Of a DNA stretch of 6,145 bases, positions 1 to 5,876 are shown piece after piece. The position numbers and the translations under genes were made by a program. How positions within the stretch are numbered: the stretch's first letter is position 1; every line of letters begins with the position of its first letter. Location: contig JBGOUJ010000467.1 in assembly GCA_041477005.1 (NCBI GenBank), positions 1 through 6,145 of the forward strand, read 5' to 3'. The notes beneath the pieces were generated by a model. That model made no database searches and was not told where the DNA came from. It was given only the letters and a program-made list of their open reading frames with translations. This stretch comes from JBGOUJ01 sp041477005. Lineage in GTDB: Bacteria > Acidobacteriota > Terriglobia > Bryobacterales > JACQDG01.

Positions 1-1
1 G

Positions 2-184
2 AAGCTCGCGGACGTGTTTGCGATGACCGAAATGGTGCTCAGGATGTCGCTTCAGGACGTGCGCCGCCAGTATCCGCAGGCCAGCGAGCGGGAGGTGTTC
101 TTGCGAATGGCAGCGCGGCGCCTCGATCGCGACCTCATGCTCAGGGCGTACGGGTGGCACCCCGATCTGGGGACGAAACCGTAA
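2..184 (+). CDS. 3' end of a small antitoxin-like helical protein (partial)
   Basis: An open frame enters from the left edge and ends at TAA 182-184, giving 60 visible residues (KLADVF...LGTKP). The peptide is predicted helical and charged, with the core RRQYPQASEREVFLRMAARR and then a short AYGWHP tail. From memory, small proteins with this 'R.xYP.aSEREV' core are often encoded directly upstream of AbiEii-like nucleotidyltransferases, which is the arrangement here: the next gene begins 4 nt after this stop. I infer the antitoxin or partner member of a toxin-antitoxin type pair. ATG codons at 23, 32 and 44 are in frame, but the helix appears to extend upstream of them, so the true start is probably outside the window. 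No catalytic motif is visible and the function is not proven. Confidence 0.6.
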   Translation, partial: KLADVFAMTEMVLRMSLQDVRRQYPQASEREVFLRMAARRLDRDLMLRAYGWHPDLGTKP

Positions 185-188
185 CGCC

Positions 189-758
189 ATGACGGGACCG
201 GCCGAAGCACTCCACCGGATCCTGGAGGTTCTGAACCAGCTCGGCATTCCCTACATGGTGGCGGGGTCAGTGGCCACATCCATTCATGGAATCCCCCGGA
301 CGACCAGAGACGTGGACCTGGTCGCCGCCATCAGACCCGAGCACATCGCACCCTTGTCGGCGGAGTTGAGAACCGAGTTCTATGCGGATCCGGAAATGAT
401 GCGGGAGGCCCTTCGTGCGGGTAGGATGTTCAATTTGATTCACTACGGCAGCAGCTATAAATTCGATGTCTATCCGCTCTCCTCAGAATCCTATTACCAA
501 ACGGCCTTTGCCCGGCGAAAAATGGAAGAGCATGTGTTAGAAGGACAGAAGTTGAGGGTCTATGTCGAGTCACCGGAAGACGCCATCCTCGCAAAGCTCG
601 TATGGTACCGATCCGGCAACGAAGTGTCGGAGCGGCAGTGGAGCGACGTGCTGGACGTGTGCCGCGTGAAGCGAGACGTGCTGGACCTGAGCTACCTGCG
701 CCACTGGGCGGGCCCTCTAGGCGTGGTTGACCTGCTCGAAGAAGCGTTGTCGTCGTAA
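189..758 (+). CDS. AbiEii-like nucleotidyltransferase (toxin-like partner)
   Basis: A 189-residue protein with the minimal nucleotidyltransferase fold. Gly26-Ser27 sits in a GSVAT context, followed by the metal-binding pair Asp41-x-Asp43 in RTTRDVDLV, and a probable third acid, Asp93, in KFDVYP. A later helix (about 128-155, SPEDAILAKLVWYR then ERQWSDV) resembles the region after the catalytic core in AbiEii-type proteins. The family transfers nucleotides, and in several characterised toxin-antitoxin systems it modifies tRNA; the substrate here cannot be read from sequence. The ATG lies 4 nt after the upstream stop and has no strong Shine-Dalgarno, which fits translational coupling with the antitoxin-like gene. 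Bases 421-480 have 25 of 60 G+C, far below the neighbouring genes, which suggests lateral acquisition. Alternative: a solitary nucleotidyltransferase with a housekeeping or defence role. Confidence 0.8.
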   Translation: MTGPAEALHRILEVLNQLGIPYMVAGSVATSIHGIPRTTRDVDLVAAIRPEHIAPLSAELRTEFYADPEMMREALRAGRMFNLIHYGSSYKFDVYPLSSESYYQTAFARRKMEEHVLEGQKLRVYVESPEDAILAKLVWYRSGNEVSERQWSDVLDVCRVKRDVLDLSYLRHWAGPLGVVDLLEEALSS

Positions 759-992
759 ACAACTGCCGGGCCAGCCCGCCCGGTGTACGCTAGCTGCTAG
801 CTGCGATGACCGTGAGGCTTGTCGAATAGACGATCTCACACCGGGCGTTTTCCATCATGGCGCATCCGGTTAACGCCGAGACGCGAGGGCGCGGATCGGC
901 CTGCAGAAGAAGGCCGGGAAGCCCGCGCCCGTGAGCTTCACCGCAGGACGGGCCGAGATCGGAAGTGTGACTTCAGTGGTCTGAGCTGTAAA
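759..992. other. Intergenic region between convergent genes, no recognisable gene
   Basis: This 234-nt gap separates the 3' ends of two convergent genes. A 7-bp tandem (GCTAGCT, about 2.3 copies) lies at 789-804. An imperfect stem-loop can be drawn at 812-839, with GTGAG pairing CTCAC and a short inner GTC/GAC stem around a GAATA loop; a TTTT run follows about 9 nt later, so it could be a weak terminator for the nucleotidyltransferase gene. Bases 874-984 are open in plus frame 1 (after a TAA at 871) and read somewhat like protein, but match no family I recognise and have no start signal. A decayed gene is possible but unsupported. Confidence 0.4.
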
Positions 993-2294
993 TCACGGTC
1001 TTCCCGGCTTTTCGTGCCACATGCCCCGCATCCGGTAAAGATTGATGCGGTGGTGCTCCATGATGGTCTCCGCTGCCCCGACTTCCACGCGCGTGGTCAC
1101 GTCGGCGCCGTAGCCGCCGTAGGCGGCGTTGCGCAGGTCGGGGATGTAGCCGGGCCAGGCGCCGCCGGAGCTGTACGTGTAGCCGTAGAAGAGCGGGTAG
1201 GGGATGTCGGCGTGGGTCTTCCAATAGGTCTGGAGGCGATGGTGGGGTTCGCCGGGGACAGCGGCGATGCCGATCTCACCGTTGAGCAGCACGGTCGTAA
1301 TGCCCACTTCCAGACTCTGCGATTTATCCCAGCGGTCGGAGAATTTCATTACCTCGGCTTCGGTCTGGATTGAAGAGTGCGTGGGGACCGTGGCCTTGAT
1401 CCGGCGGGCGGTCTTTAGCACTTCGGGGGCGAGGGTCTCGCCCAGCGTCGTCATGGTCGCGAAATCCTGCTCCTCGTTGCCCGTGCGGCCTTGAAACAGC
1501 GGATTGATGTCGCCGGCGCCGCCTTGTACGAACATGCATTGCGTGCCCTTCATCTCGGCCTCGACGCGGGCTTGCATCACGCCGGGCCAGTCGGCGGAGT
1601 ATTTGCAGCTCGTGGGGCCGAGGCAGACGGCGTGGCAGGCGTAGTGCACCAGGAGCGCCCGAACGGTTCCGGCGTCGTCTTCGACGCGCAGGATCGTGAA
1701 CTGGGGATCGACGGGGCCGTAGGGAATGCGCTGGAGATTGTCGAAGAGAGCGCGAGAGCGGCCGTCGTCGCGCAGGAGCAGGCGGTTGTAGCCGAGCTGC
1801 AGCGAGCCGTAGCCGACGCCGAGCCGGGCCGGGAACATCGCGCCGGCGGCCTCCCGGACGGCGTTGAAGATCTTCTCCTCGAGTTCGAGCAGGTAAGGAG
1901 AGGGGCTGGCCGAGCCGGGCGAGAGGCCGGCGCCGGAGCCGGCCTGACCGAGGTAGAGCGGACCCGAATGGGTGTGAGAGGCCGAGAGCAGCAGCGTAGG
2001 GATGCCGAGTTTTTCCTTCACTTGCGGTCCGAGGTTGTGGGAGACGATGCTGCCGAGATCGAGGGTCACGATCGCCATTTTCGCGTCGCCGGCTTCGAGC
2101 ACCAGCACCTTGGCGAACAGCGGGTCGTGGGTGCCGTTGGCGGGGCCGCACTTGCGGTTGTTGTAGCCGTACATGGGCATCAGGGTGGACGGCGTGACCT
2201 CGACCCGCGCGACGCCCGCGCGCAACGGGGCGTCTTGCGCCGCGGCGGCGCCGGCGAAGAGGGCTGCTGCCATTAAAAGTGACACCACCTTCAT
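993..2294 (-). CDS. Secreted neutral/alkaline ceramidase-family protein (N-terminal domain only)
   Basis: A 433-residue protein with a signal peptide (about 1-19, ending AAAAQ), then LRAGVARVEVTP, typical of the start of the neutral/alkaline non-lysosomal ceramidase domain. Family landmarks in order: HTHSGP at 107-112 and VHYACHAV at 216-223, both carrying likely zinc-binding histidines; SADWPG at 233-238; GAGDINP at 259-265; VPGEP at 346-350 with the expected zinc-binding glutamate; and a Tyr/Gly-rich stretch around 383-396. Known ceramidases hydrolyse the amide bond of ceramide with zinc and a serine in GDVSPN. Here that position is Asn264, and the protein is much shorter than true ceramidases (roughly 650-780 residues), lacking the C-terminal domain. 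I therefore call it a family member of unknown substrate, probably an exported hydrolase. Start chosen because of a good AGGAGG 7 nt upstream. Confidence 0.85.
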   Translation of the reverse strand: MKVVSLLMAAALFAGAAAAQDAPLRAGVARVEVTPSTLMPMYGYNNRKCGPANGTHDPLFAKVLVLEAGDAKMAIVTLDLGSIVSHNLGPQVKEKLGIPTLLLSASHTHSGPLYLGQAGSGAGLSPGSASPSPYLLELEEKIFNAVREAAGAMFPARLGVGYGSLQLGYNRLLLRDDGRSRALFDNLQRIPYGPVDPQFTILRVEDDAGTVRALLVHYACHAVCLGPTSCKYSADWPGVMQARVEAEMKGTQCMFVQGGAGDINPLFQGRTGNEEQDFATMTTLGETLAPEVLKTARRIKATVPTHSSIQTEAEVMKFSDRWDKSQSLEVGITTVLLNGEIGIAAVPGEPHHRLQTYWKTHADIPYPLFYGYTYSSGGAWPGYIPDLRNAAYGGYGADVTTRVEVGAAETIMEHHRINLYRMRGMWHEKPGRP

Positions 2295-2301
2295 AGATAG
2301 G

Positions 2302-2307
2302 CCTCCT
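2302..2307 (-). promoter_or_regulatory. Shine-Dalgarno of the ceramidase-family gene
   Basis: On the minus strand this reads AGGAGG, a full Shine-Dalgarno match, 7 nt before the ATG at 2294-2292. It fixes the start of the ceramidase-family gene. None of the plus-strand genes in the window has a site this strong. Confidence 0.8.
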
Positions 2308-2320
2308 GGCGAAGCTATCG

Positions 2321-2326
2321 ATTATC
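2321..2326 (-). promoter_or_regulatory. Possible -10 box for the ceramidase-family gene
   Basis: On the minus strand this reads GATAAT, one base from TATAAT, about 27 nt upstream of the start codon. No convincing -35 is seen at the usual distance, where the large hairpin repeat begins. Weak candidate only. Confidence 0.25.
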
Positions 2327-2344
2327 GCACCGCAAGGGAGCGGG

Positions 2345-2427
2345 GGATGGCCGCGAATGAACGCGCATAAACGCGAATGAAAACAGTGGCCGTATTCGCG
2401 TGCATTCGCGTTCATTCGCGGCCATCC
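2345..2427. repeat. Large palindromic repeat built from 10-bp units (GCGAATGAAC type)
   Basis: The outer 21 bp of each arm are perfectly complementary (2345-2365 with 2407-2427). The pairing continues inward to 34-bp arms (2345-2378 and 2394-2427) with about 31 of 34 matches around a 15-nt loop. Each arm is a tandem of 10-bp units, with CCGC/ACGC at 2351, 2361 and 2371. It lies between two divergently transcribed genes, so it cannot be a transcription terminator for either of them. It occupies the place where the -35 regions of both would be expected. Confidence 0.9.
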
Positions 2428-2437
2428 ATTCCCACCC

Positions 2438-2446
2438 TGCTACAAT
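2438..2446 (+). promoter_or_regulatory. Extended -10 promoter of the PfkB-family kinase gene
   Basis: TGC followed by TACAAT at 2441-2446 forms an extended -10 element, differing from TATAAT at one base. Nine nucleotides separate it from the ATG at 2456. Initiation 6-7 nt after the box would begin the mRNA only about 3-4 nt before the start codon, leaving no room for a Shine-Dalgarno. No -35 is recognisable; the hairpin repeat covers that position. Confidence 0.5.
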
Positions 2447-2455
2447 GTTTCATCC

Positions 2456-3361
2456 ATGTCTCTGGTGGTTGTCGGGTCCGTTGCCTACGACGGGATTGAA
2501 AATCCGCACGGCAAGGCTGATCGCCTGCTGGGCGGCTCGGCCACTTACATTTCGCTTGCCGCCAGTTTCTTCGCCCCGGTGCAGCTTGTCGCCGTGGTGG
2601 GCGACGATTTCGATCCGGAGGACGTCCGGCTGCTCGAACAGCACGGCGTCGATCTGCGGGGCCTGGAGCGGGCGCCGGGCAAGACCTTCTACTGGGCGGG
2701 CGTTTATTCGGAAGACCTCAACGATCGAACCACGCTTCGGACCGATCTGAACGTGTTCGCCGACTTCCAGCCGAAGCTGCCCGGGGAGTACCGCGACGCG
2801 CCTTATCTGTTTCTCGGCAACATCCAGCCGAGCTTGCAGGCGCAGGTGCGACGCCAGATGACGAAGCCGTGCCTGGTAGGCGGGGACACCATGAACCTGT
2901 GGATCCGCGAGACGCCCGGCGAGCTGGCCGAAGCTTTGCGCGACTGGAACGTGCTGCTGATCAACGACAGCGAGGCGCGGATGCTCTCCGGTGAGACCAA
3001 CCTTCGCCGGGCGGCCCAGAAGATCCTGGACATGGGGCCGCAGACGGTGATCATCAAGCGCGGCGAATACGGCGCGGTGCTGTTCCGGCGGGAGGGCTAC
3101 TTCATCACGCCAGGCTTTTTGCTGGAGTCGGTGTTCGATCCCACCGGGGCCGGAGACTCCTTTGCGGGAGGCTTCATGGGCTACCTGGCCGGGTGCGGCG
3201 CCCACCCCGACACCCACGCCGCGCTGCGCCGGGCGGTCATTTATGGCTCAGTGATGGGCAGCTTCTGCTGCGAGCAGTTCGGCGTGAAGAGGCTGGCCTG
3301 CCTCACCCGGGAAGAGATCGATGCCCGCTACCGGGAATTCCAGGCGTTCACGCATTTCTAA
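2456..3361 (+). CDS. PfkB/ribokinase-family sugar or nucleoside kinase
   Basis: A 301-residue cytosolic kinase with the full PfkB layout: VVVGSVAYD at the N-terminus; the substrate-side GG motif at 26-27 (LLGGSATYISLA); VVGDDF at 47-52; NDSEARML at 170-177; IKRGEYGA at 200-207; and the signature DPTGAGDSFAGGF at 228-240, in which Asp234 is the expected catalytic base and GAG forms the anion hole. Length is normal for the family. These enzymes phosphorylate a hydroxymethyl group of sugars or nucleosides with ATP; the substrate is not determined by visible motifs. The gene begins next to an extended -10 box and lacks a Shine-Dalgarno. It is transcribed away from the ceramidase-family gene and is followed at once by a 10-bp tandem repeat. 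It may share a transcript with the glycosyltransferase downstream. Confidence 0.9.
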   Translation: MSLVVVGSVAYDGIENPHGKADRLLGGSATYISLAASFFAPVQLVAVVGDDFDPEDVRLLEQHGVDLRGLERAPGKTFYWAGVYSEDLNDRTTLRTDLNVFADFQPKLPGEYRDAPYLFLGNIQPSLQAQVRRQMTKPCLVGGDTMNLWIRETPGELAEALRDWNVLLINDSEARMLSGETNLRRAAQKILDMGPQTVIIKRGEYGAVLFRREGYFITPGFLLESVFDPTGAGDSFAGGFMGYLAGCGAHPDTHAALRRAVIYGSVMGSFCCEQFGVKRLACLTREEIDARYREFQAFTHF

Positions 3362-3371
3362 AACCTTGGAA

Positions 3372-3401
3372 CCGCAGATGAACGCAGATGAACGCAGATG
3401 A
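3372..3401 (+). repeat. Three tandem 10-bp units (CGCAGATGAA type)
   Basis: CCGC/ACGC recurs at 3372, 3382 and 3392, each followed by AGATGA, so three nearly identical 10-bp units fill almost all of the 36-nt gap between the kinase and glycosyltransferase genes. It resembles one arm of the 2345-2427 palindrome, with AG in place of GA in each unit. No full opposite arm is present; only a 7-nt GCGTTCA at 3344-3350, inside the last codons of the kinase, is complementary to TGAACGC in the repeat. Confidence 0.9.
3378..3401 (+). promoter_or_regulatory. Possible 7-codon leader ORF ending on the glycosyltransferase start
   Basis: An ATG in the first repeat unit opens MNADERR and stops at TGA 3399-3401, which overlaps the glycosyltransferase ATG (3398-3400) as ATGA. 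A weak GGA lies 7 nt before the leader ATG. This geometry allows translational coupling, but it also follows automatically from a 10-nt repeat containing ATGA, so it may be incidental. Confidence 0.2.
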
Positions 3402-4921
3402 AGAACCGGGACTCCTCGGCGTTCCGGGAGCTTCTGGTTTGCCTCTTGTGCGCCAGCGTGCTGAGCGCCGGCTTTGTTTGGTTCTGCTGGATGCGGGGGT
3501 ACACCCTTTATTACGGGGACGCGGCTTCCCACATCAACATTGCGCGCCGGATCATCGACTCGCGAGCGCCGGGATACGCGCAGTTGGGGACGGTGTGGCT
3601 GCCGCTGCCGCATGTCCTGATGCTGCCGCTGGTGCGGTATGACGCGCTGTGGCGCTCGGGACTGGCAGGCGCGATACCGGCTGGCGCTTTTTTTGTTTTG
3701 GGGGTCGTTTGCCTTTATGCGGCGGTCCGCCGGGCGACTGGGAGCGTCGCGACTGCCGTGGTAGCGGCGGCGGTGTTTGGACTGAATCCCAATTTGCTTT
3801 ACCTCCAGGCGACGCCGATGACCGAGCCGATCTTTCTCGGGTGCTTCGCGGCGGCGGTGTTCTTTTGTGTTGCCTTTCAGCAGACGCCGCGGCTGCGGTA
3901 CGCCACCGGGGCGGGCGTGGCGGTGCTCGCGGCAACGGTGACGCGCTATGAGGGGTGGTTCGTGATTCCGTTCTTCGCCCTGTTTTTTCTATTGCAGAGG
4001 TCGATCAAGGATGCCGCAGTCTTTGCTTTTGTGGCCCTCCTGGGGCCGTTGTACTGGCTGGCGCACAACTATCTCTTGTTTGCCGATCCGCTCGAGTTCT
4101 ATCGCGGACCTTATTCGCCTCAGGCGATTCAGAGTCTGGCGGGGTATCCGGGCGACCACGATTTTCGGGTGGCTTGGACGTATTATCGGCGCGCGATGGA
4201 GCTGACGATGGGCCGGCCGACCGTCTGGCTGGGAGCGCTGGGGATGGGGCTGGCGCTGCTGCGGAACCAGAGCCGTCCATTGCTGCTGTTGGCCCTGCCG
4301 ATTCCGTTCTATCTGCTGAGCCTGCACTCCGGCAGCACGCCCATCCATGTGCCGAAGCTCCCGCCTGACTCCTACTACAATACGCGCTACGCCCTGGCCG
4401 CTCTGCCGGCCTGCGCCGCGGGCGTTGGAATGCTCGTCGCGTGGTGGCCGAAAGCGCTGTTGCGGGTGGGCGCCAAGGGCTACCCGGCCGGGGCGCTGCT
4501 CGCGGTGTGCCTCGGCGGGTGGGTGCTTCACCCGAGCGTCGAATCCTGGGTTTGCTGGAAGGAGTCGGAGGTGAACTCGCGCGGGCGGCGGGAGTGGACC
4601 GCACAAGCCGCACAGTTCTTCCGCCAGCACTACCGCCCGGGGGATGGAATCCTGACCCCCACGGGCGACGTGACGGCGGTTTACCAGGCCCTCGGAATCC
4701 CGTTGCGGGAGACGCTGACCGTGGACGCGGGGTTCGAGTGGCTGGCGGTGGTCAACCGGCCGGATCTTTTTTTGCGCGAGCGGTGGGTGGTAGCCATCGC
4801 CGGTGATAGCATTTCCTTGCGCTTCCGCGATCCCCGGCGATTCGCCGCGCTCGTCGAGAAGGTGGCGGAGTTTTCGGCCGAGAAGGAGCCGGTCATCGAG
4901 GTCTATCGGAAGATCAAATGA
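3398..4921 (+). CDS. GT-C type membrane glycosyltransferase (PMT/ArnT-like)
   Basis: A 507-residue polytopic inner-membrane protein. A first membrane helix (about 12-31) leads into YYGDAASHINIARR (38-51), whose Asp41 sits where GT-C enzymes of the PMT/ArnT class carry the catalytic acid. TPMTEPIFL (139-147) and TRYEGWF (182-188) are further conserved-looking loop motifs, and YYNTRYALAALP (326-337) precedes the last membrane segments. About ten hydrophobic segments lie between 12 and 377, followed by a soluble C-terminal part (about 379-507), presumably periplasmic. Such enzymes move sugars from polyprenyl-phosphate donors onto lipids, glycans or proteins; donor and acceptor are unknown here. 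The ATG lies inside the repeat and lacks a Shine-Dalgarno; it is supported because membrane helix 1 begins about ten residues later. The stop overlaps dapF by ATGA. Confidence 0.8.
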   Translation: MKNRDSSAFRELLVCLLCASVLSAGFVWFCWMRGYTLYYGDAASHINIARRIIDSRAPGYAQLGTVWLPLPHVLMLPLVRYDALWRSGLAGAIPAGAFFVLGVVCLYAAVRRATGSVATAVVAAAVFGLNPNLLYLQATPMTEPIFLGCFAAAVFFCVAFQQTPRLRYATGAGVAVLAATVTRYEGWFVIPFFALFFLLQRSIKDAAVFAFVALLGPLYWLAHNYLLFADPLEFYRGPYSPQAIQSLAGYPGDHDFRVAWTYYRRAMELTMGRPTVWLGALGMGLALLRNQSRPLLLLALPIPFYLLSLHSGSTPIHVPKLPPDSYYNTRYALAALPACAAGVGMLVAWWPKALLRVGAKGYPAGALLAVCLGGWVLHPSVESWVCWKESEVNSRGRREWTAQAAQFFRQHYRPGDGILTPTGDVTAVYQALGIPLRETLTVDAGFEWLAVVNRPDLFLRERWVVAIAGDSISLRFRDPRRFAALVEKVAEFSAEKEPVIEVYRKIK

Positions 4922-5706
4922 AGATTCCGTTCGTCAAGGCGCACGGCGCGGGGAACGATTTTCTGCTGGTGCGCGATCTGGCCGCCACCGATTACGCCGC
5001 GCTGGCCTGCGCTATCTGCGACCGAAACCGCGGGGTGGGCGCCGACGGCCTGGTGGTGTTCACCGGGCCGGCGCGGATTCGACTGTTCAATTCGGACGGC
5101 AGCGAAGCTGCCATCTCCGGAAACGGTACGCGCTGCGCCGCGGCCCTTCTGATCGCCGATGGGCCGGCCGCGGAAACGGTGGCCATCGAGACCGGGGCCG
5201 GGGTCAAGCAGCTTCGGCTGCTGGAGCGTGAGGGGGACCGCTTTCGGCTGGAGATGGACATGGGGCGGCCGCTTTACGCGCCCTTCGGTATCGGCTTGCG
5301 GCTCGAAACATCGATGGGCCCCTGGCCGGTGACCATTCTCGACGTAGGCAACCCGCAGTGCGCCGTGCTGGTCGATGACCTCGAGTTCAACTGGAAGGAT
5401 CTGGGCCGCGAGATCGAGGGGCACCCGCATTTTCCCCGGCGGACCAACGTATCGTTCATTCGGGTCGTGGACCAGCACTCAATCGAGGTGCGCTTCTACG
5501 AGCGCGGGGCGGGGCCGACGCTGAGCTCGGGAACCGGGTCGACCGGGGCGGCCGTAGCGGCCATCCTTTCCGGTCGCGTGGAGAGCCCGGTGCGCGTGAT
5601 TACCCTGGCCGGGGAACTCGACCTCGAATGGAGCGGTCAGGAGGTGCGGTTGCGCGGGCCGGCCGAGATCGTGGCGCGGGGGGAGTTCTATTGGAACGTG
5701 GCATAA
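4918..5706 (+). CDS. dapF: Diaminopimelate epimerase-like protein with altered active site
   Basis: A 262-residue protein of normal DapF length. DapF converts LL- to meso-diaminopimelate for lysine and peptidoglycan synthesis, using two cysteines as acid and base. Visible family motifs: KAHGAGNDF (7-15), RGVGADGL (38-45), FNSDGSEAAISGNGTRC (57-73) with the first catalytic Cys73, LDVGNPQC (141-148), RTNVSF (175-180) and YERGAGPTLSSGTGS (194-208). The second catalytic cysteine, normally in A/S-C-GTG, is Ser204 here (codon TCG, two changes from either Cys codon), and the GNPH histidine is Gln147. Glu195 is kept. The ATG overlaps the upstream stop, with GGAAG a few bases before it, so expression is likely coupled to the glycosyltransferase. 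It may be a working lineage-specific DapF or a relative with another reaction, such as a different racemase or a dehydratase. Confidence 0.85.
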   Translation: MKIPFVKAHGAGNDFLLVRDLAATDYAALACAICDRNRGVGADGLVVFTGPARIRLFNSDGSEAAISGNGTRCAAALLIADGPAAETVAIETGAGVKQLRLLEREGDRFRLEMDMGRPLYAPFGIGLRLETSMGPWPVTILDVGNPQCAVLVDDLEFNWKDLGREIEGHPHFPRRTNVSFIRVVDQHSIEVRFYERGAGPTLSSGTGSTGAAVAAILSGRVESPVRVITLAGELDLEWSGQEVRLRGPAEIVARGEFYWNVA

Positions 5707-5752
5707 GCCGAGCCGCGACCAAGGGGAGCGTAACAGGGCGTGAAAAAATGCC

Positions 5753-5876
5753 GATCTCACGCAAAGACGCCAAGTACGCCAAGAAAAACTTCTTTGGGAC
5801 TAGGCACCCTGCTCGGCGTAGGGTTGGCGACGATGGGCTTGTTTGCTTTGCGTTCTTGGCGCCTTTGCGCGAGATC
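5753..5876. repeat. Palindromic repeat of the ACGCAAAG/ACGCCAAG type
   Basis: The left arm 5753-5789 and right arm 5841-5876 are inverted copies, with about 31 of 36 positions complementary, separated by a 51-nt loop. Within the left arm ACGC recurs at 5759, 5767 and 5776 (8-9 nt spacing). The units differ in sequence from the two other repeats in this window but share the ACGC-purine theme. It fills most of the 185-nt gap between dapF and the M61-type gene. It might end dapF transcription, though no T-run follows the stem. Confidence 0.85.

Noticed and set aside
954..963. AGATCGGAAG matches the first 10 bases of a common Illumina adapter
   Set aside because: The following bases (TGTGACTTCAG) diverge from the known adapter continuations, and the sequence carries on plausibly into the 3' end of the next gene, so a chance match is more likely than adapter contamination.
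1491..2276. 261-codon plus-strand frame opposite the ceramidase-family gene
   Set aside because: Low-complexity Gly/Ala/Arg/Val/Glu composition typical of antisense high-GC frames; the minus strand has signal peptide, Shine-Dalgarno and family motifs.
2345..2427. Reading the palindrome as a CRISPR repeat or rho-independent terminator
   Set aside because: There are no spacers or regular repeat-spacer alternation, and it lies upstream of both flanking genes with no T-run after the stem.
2450..3217. Long open frame on the minus strand across the PfkB gene (255 codons)
   Set aside because: It is the antisense of a clear kinase with all family motifs; long antisense frames are expected in high-GC genes.
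3388..3642. 84-codon frame opening in the second repeat unit
   Set aside because: It lies out of frame inside the glycosyltransferase gene and has no family features; the membrane protein frame is clearly the coding one.
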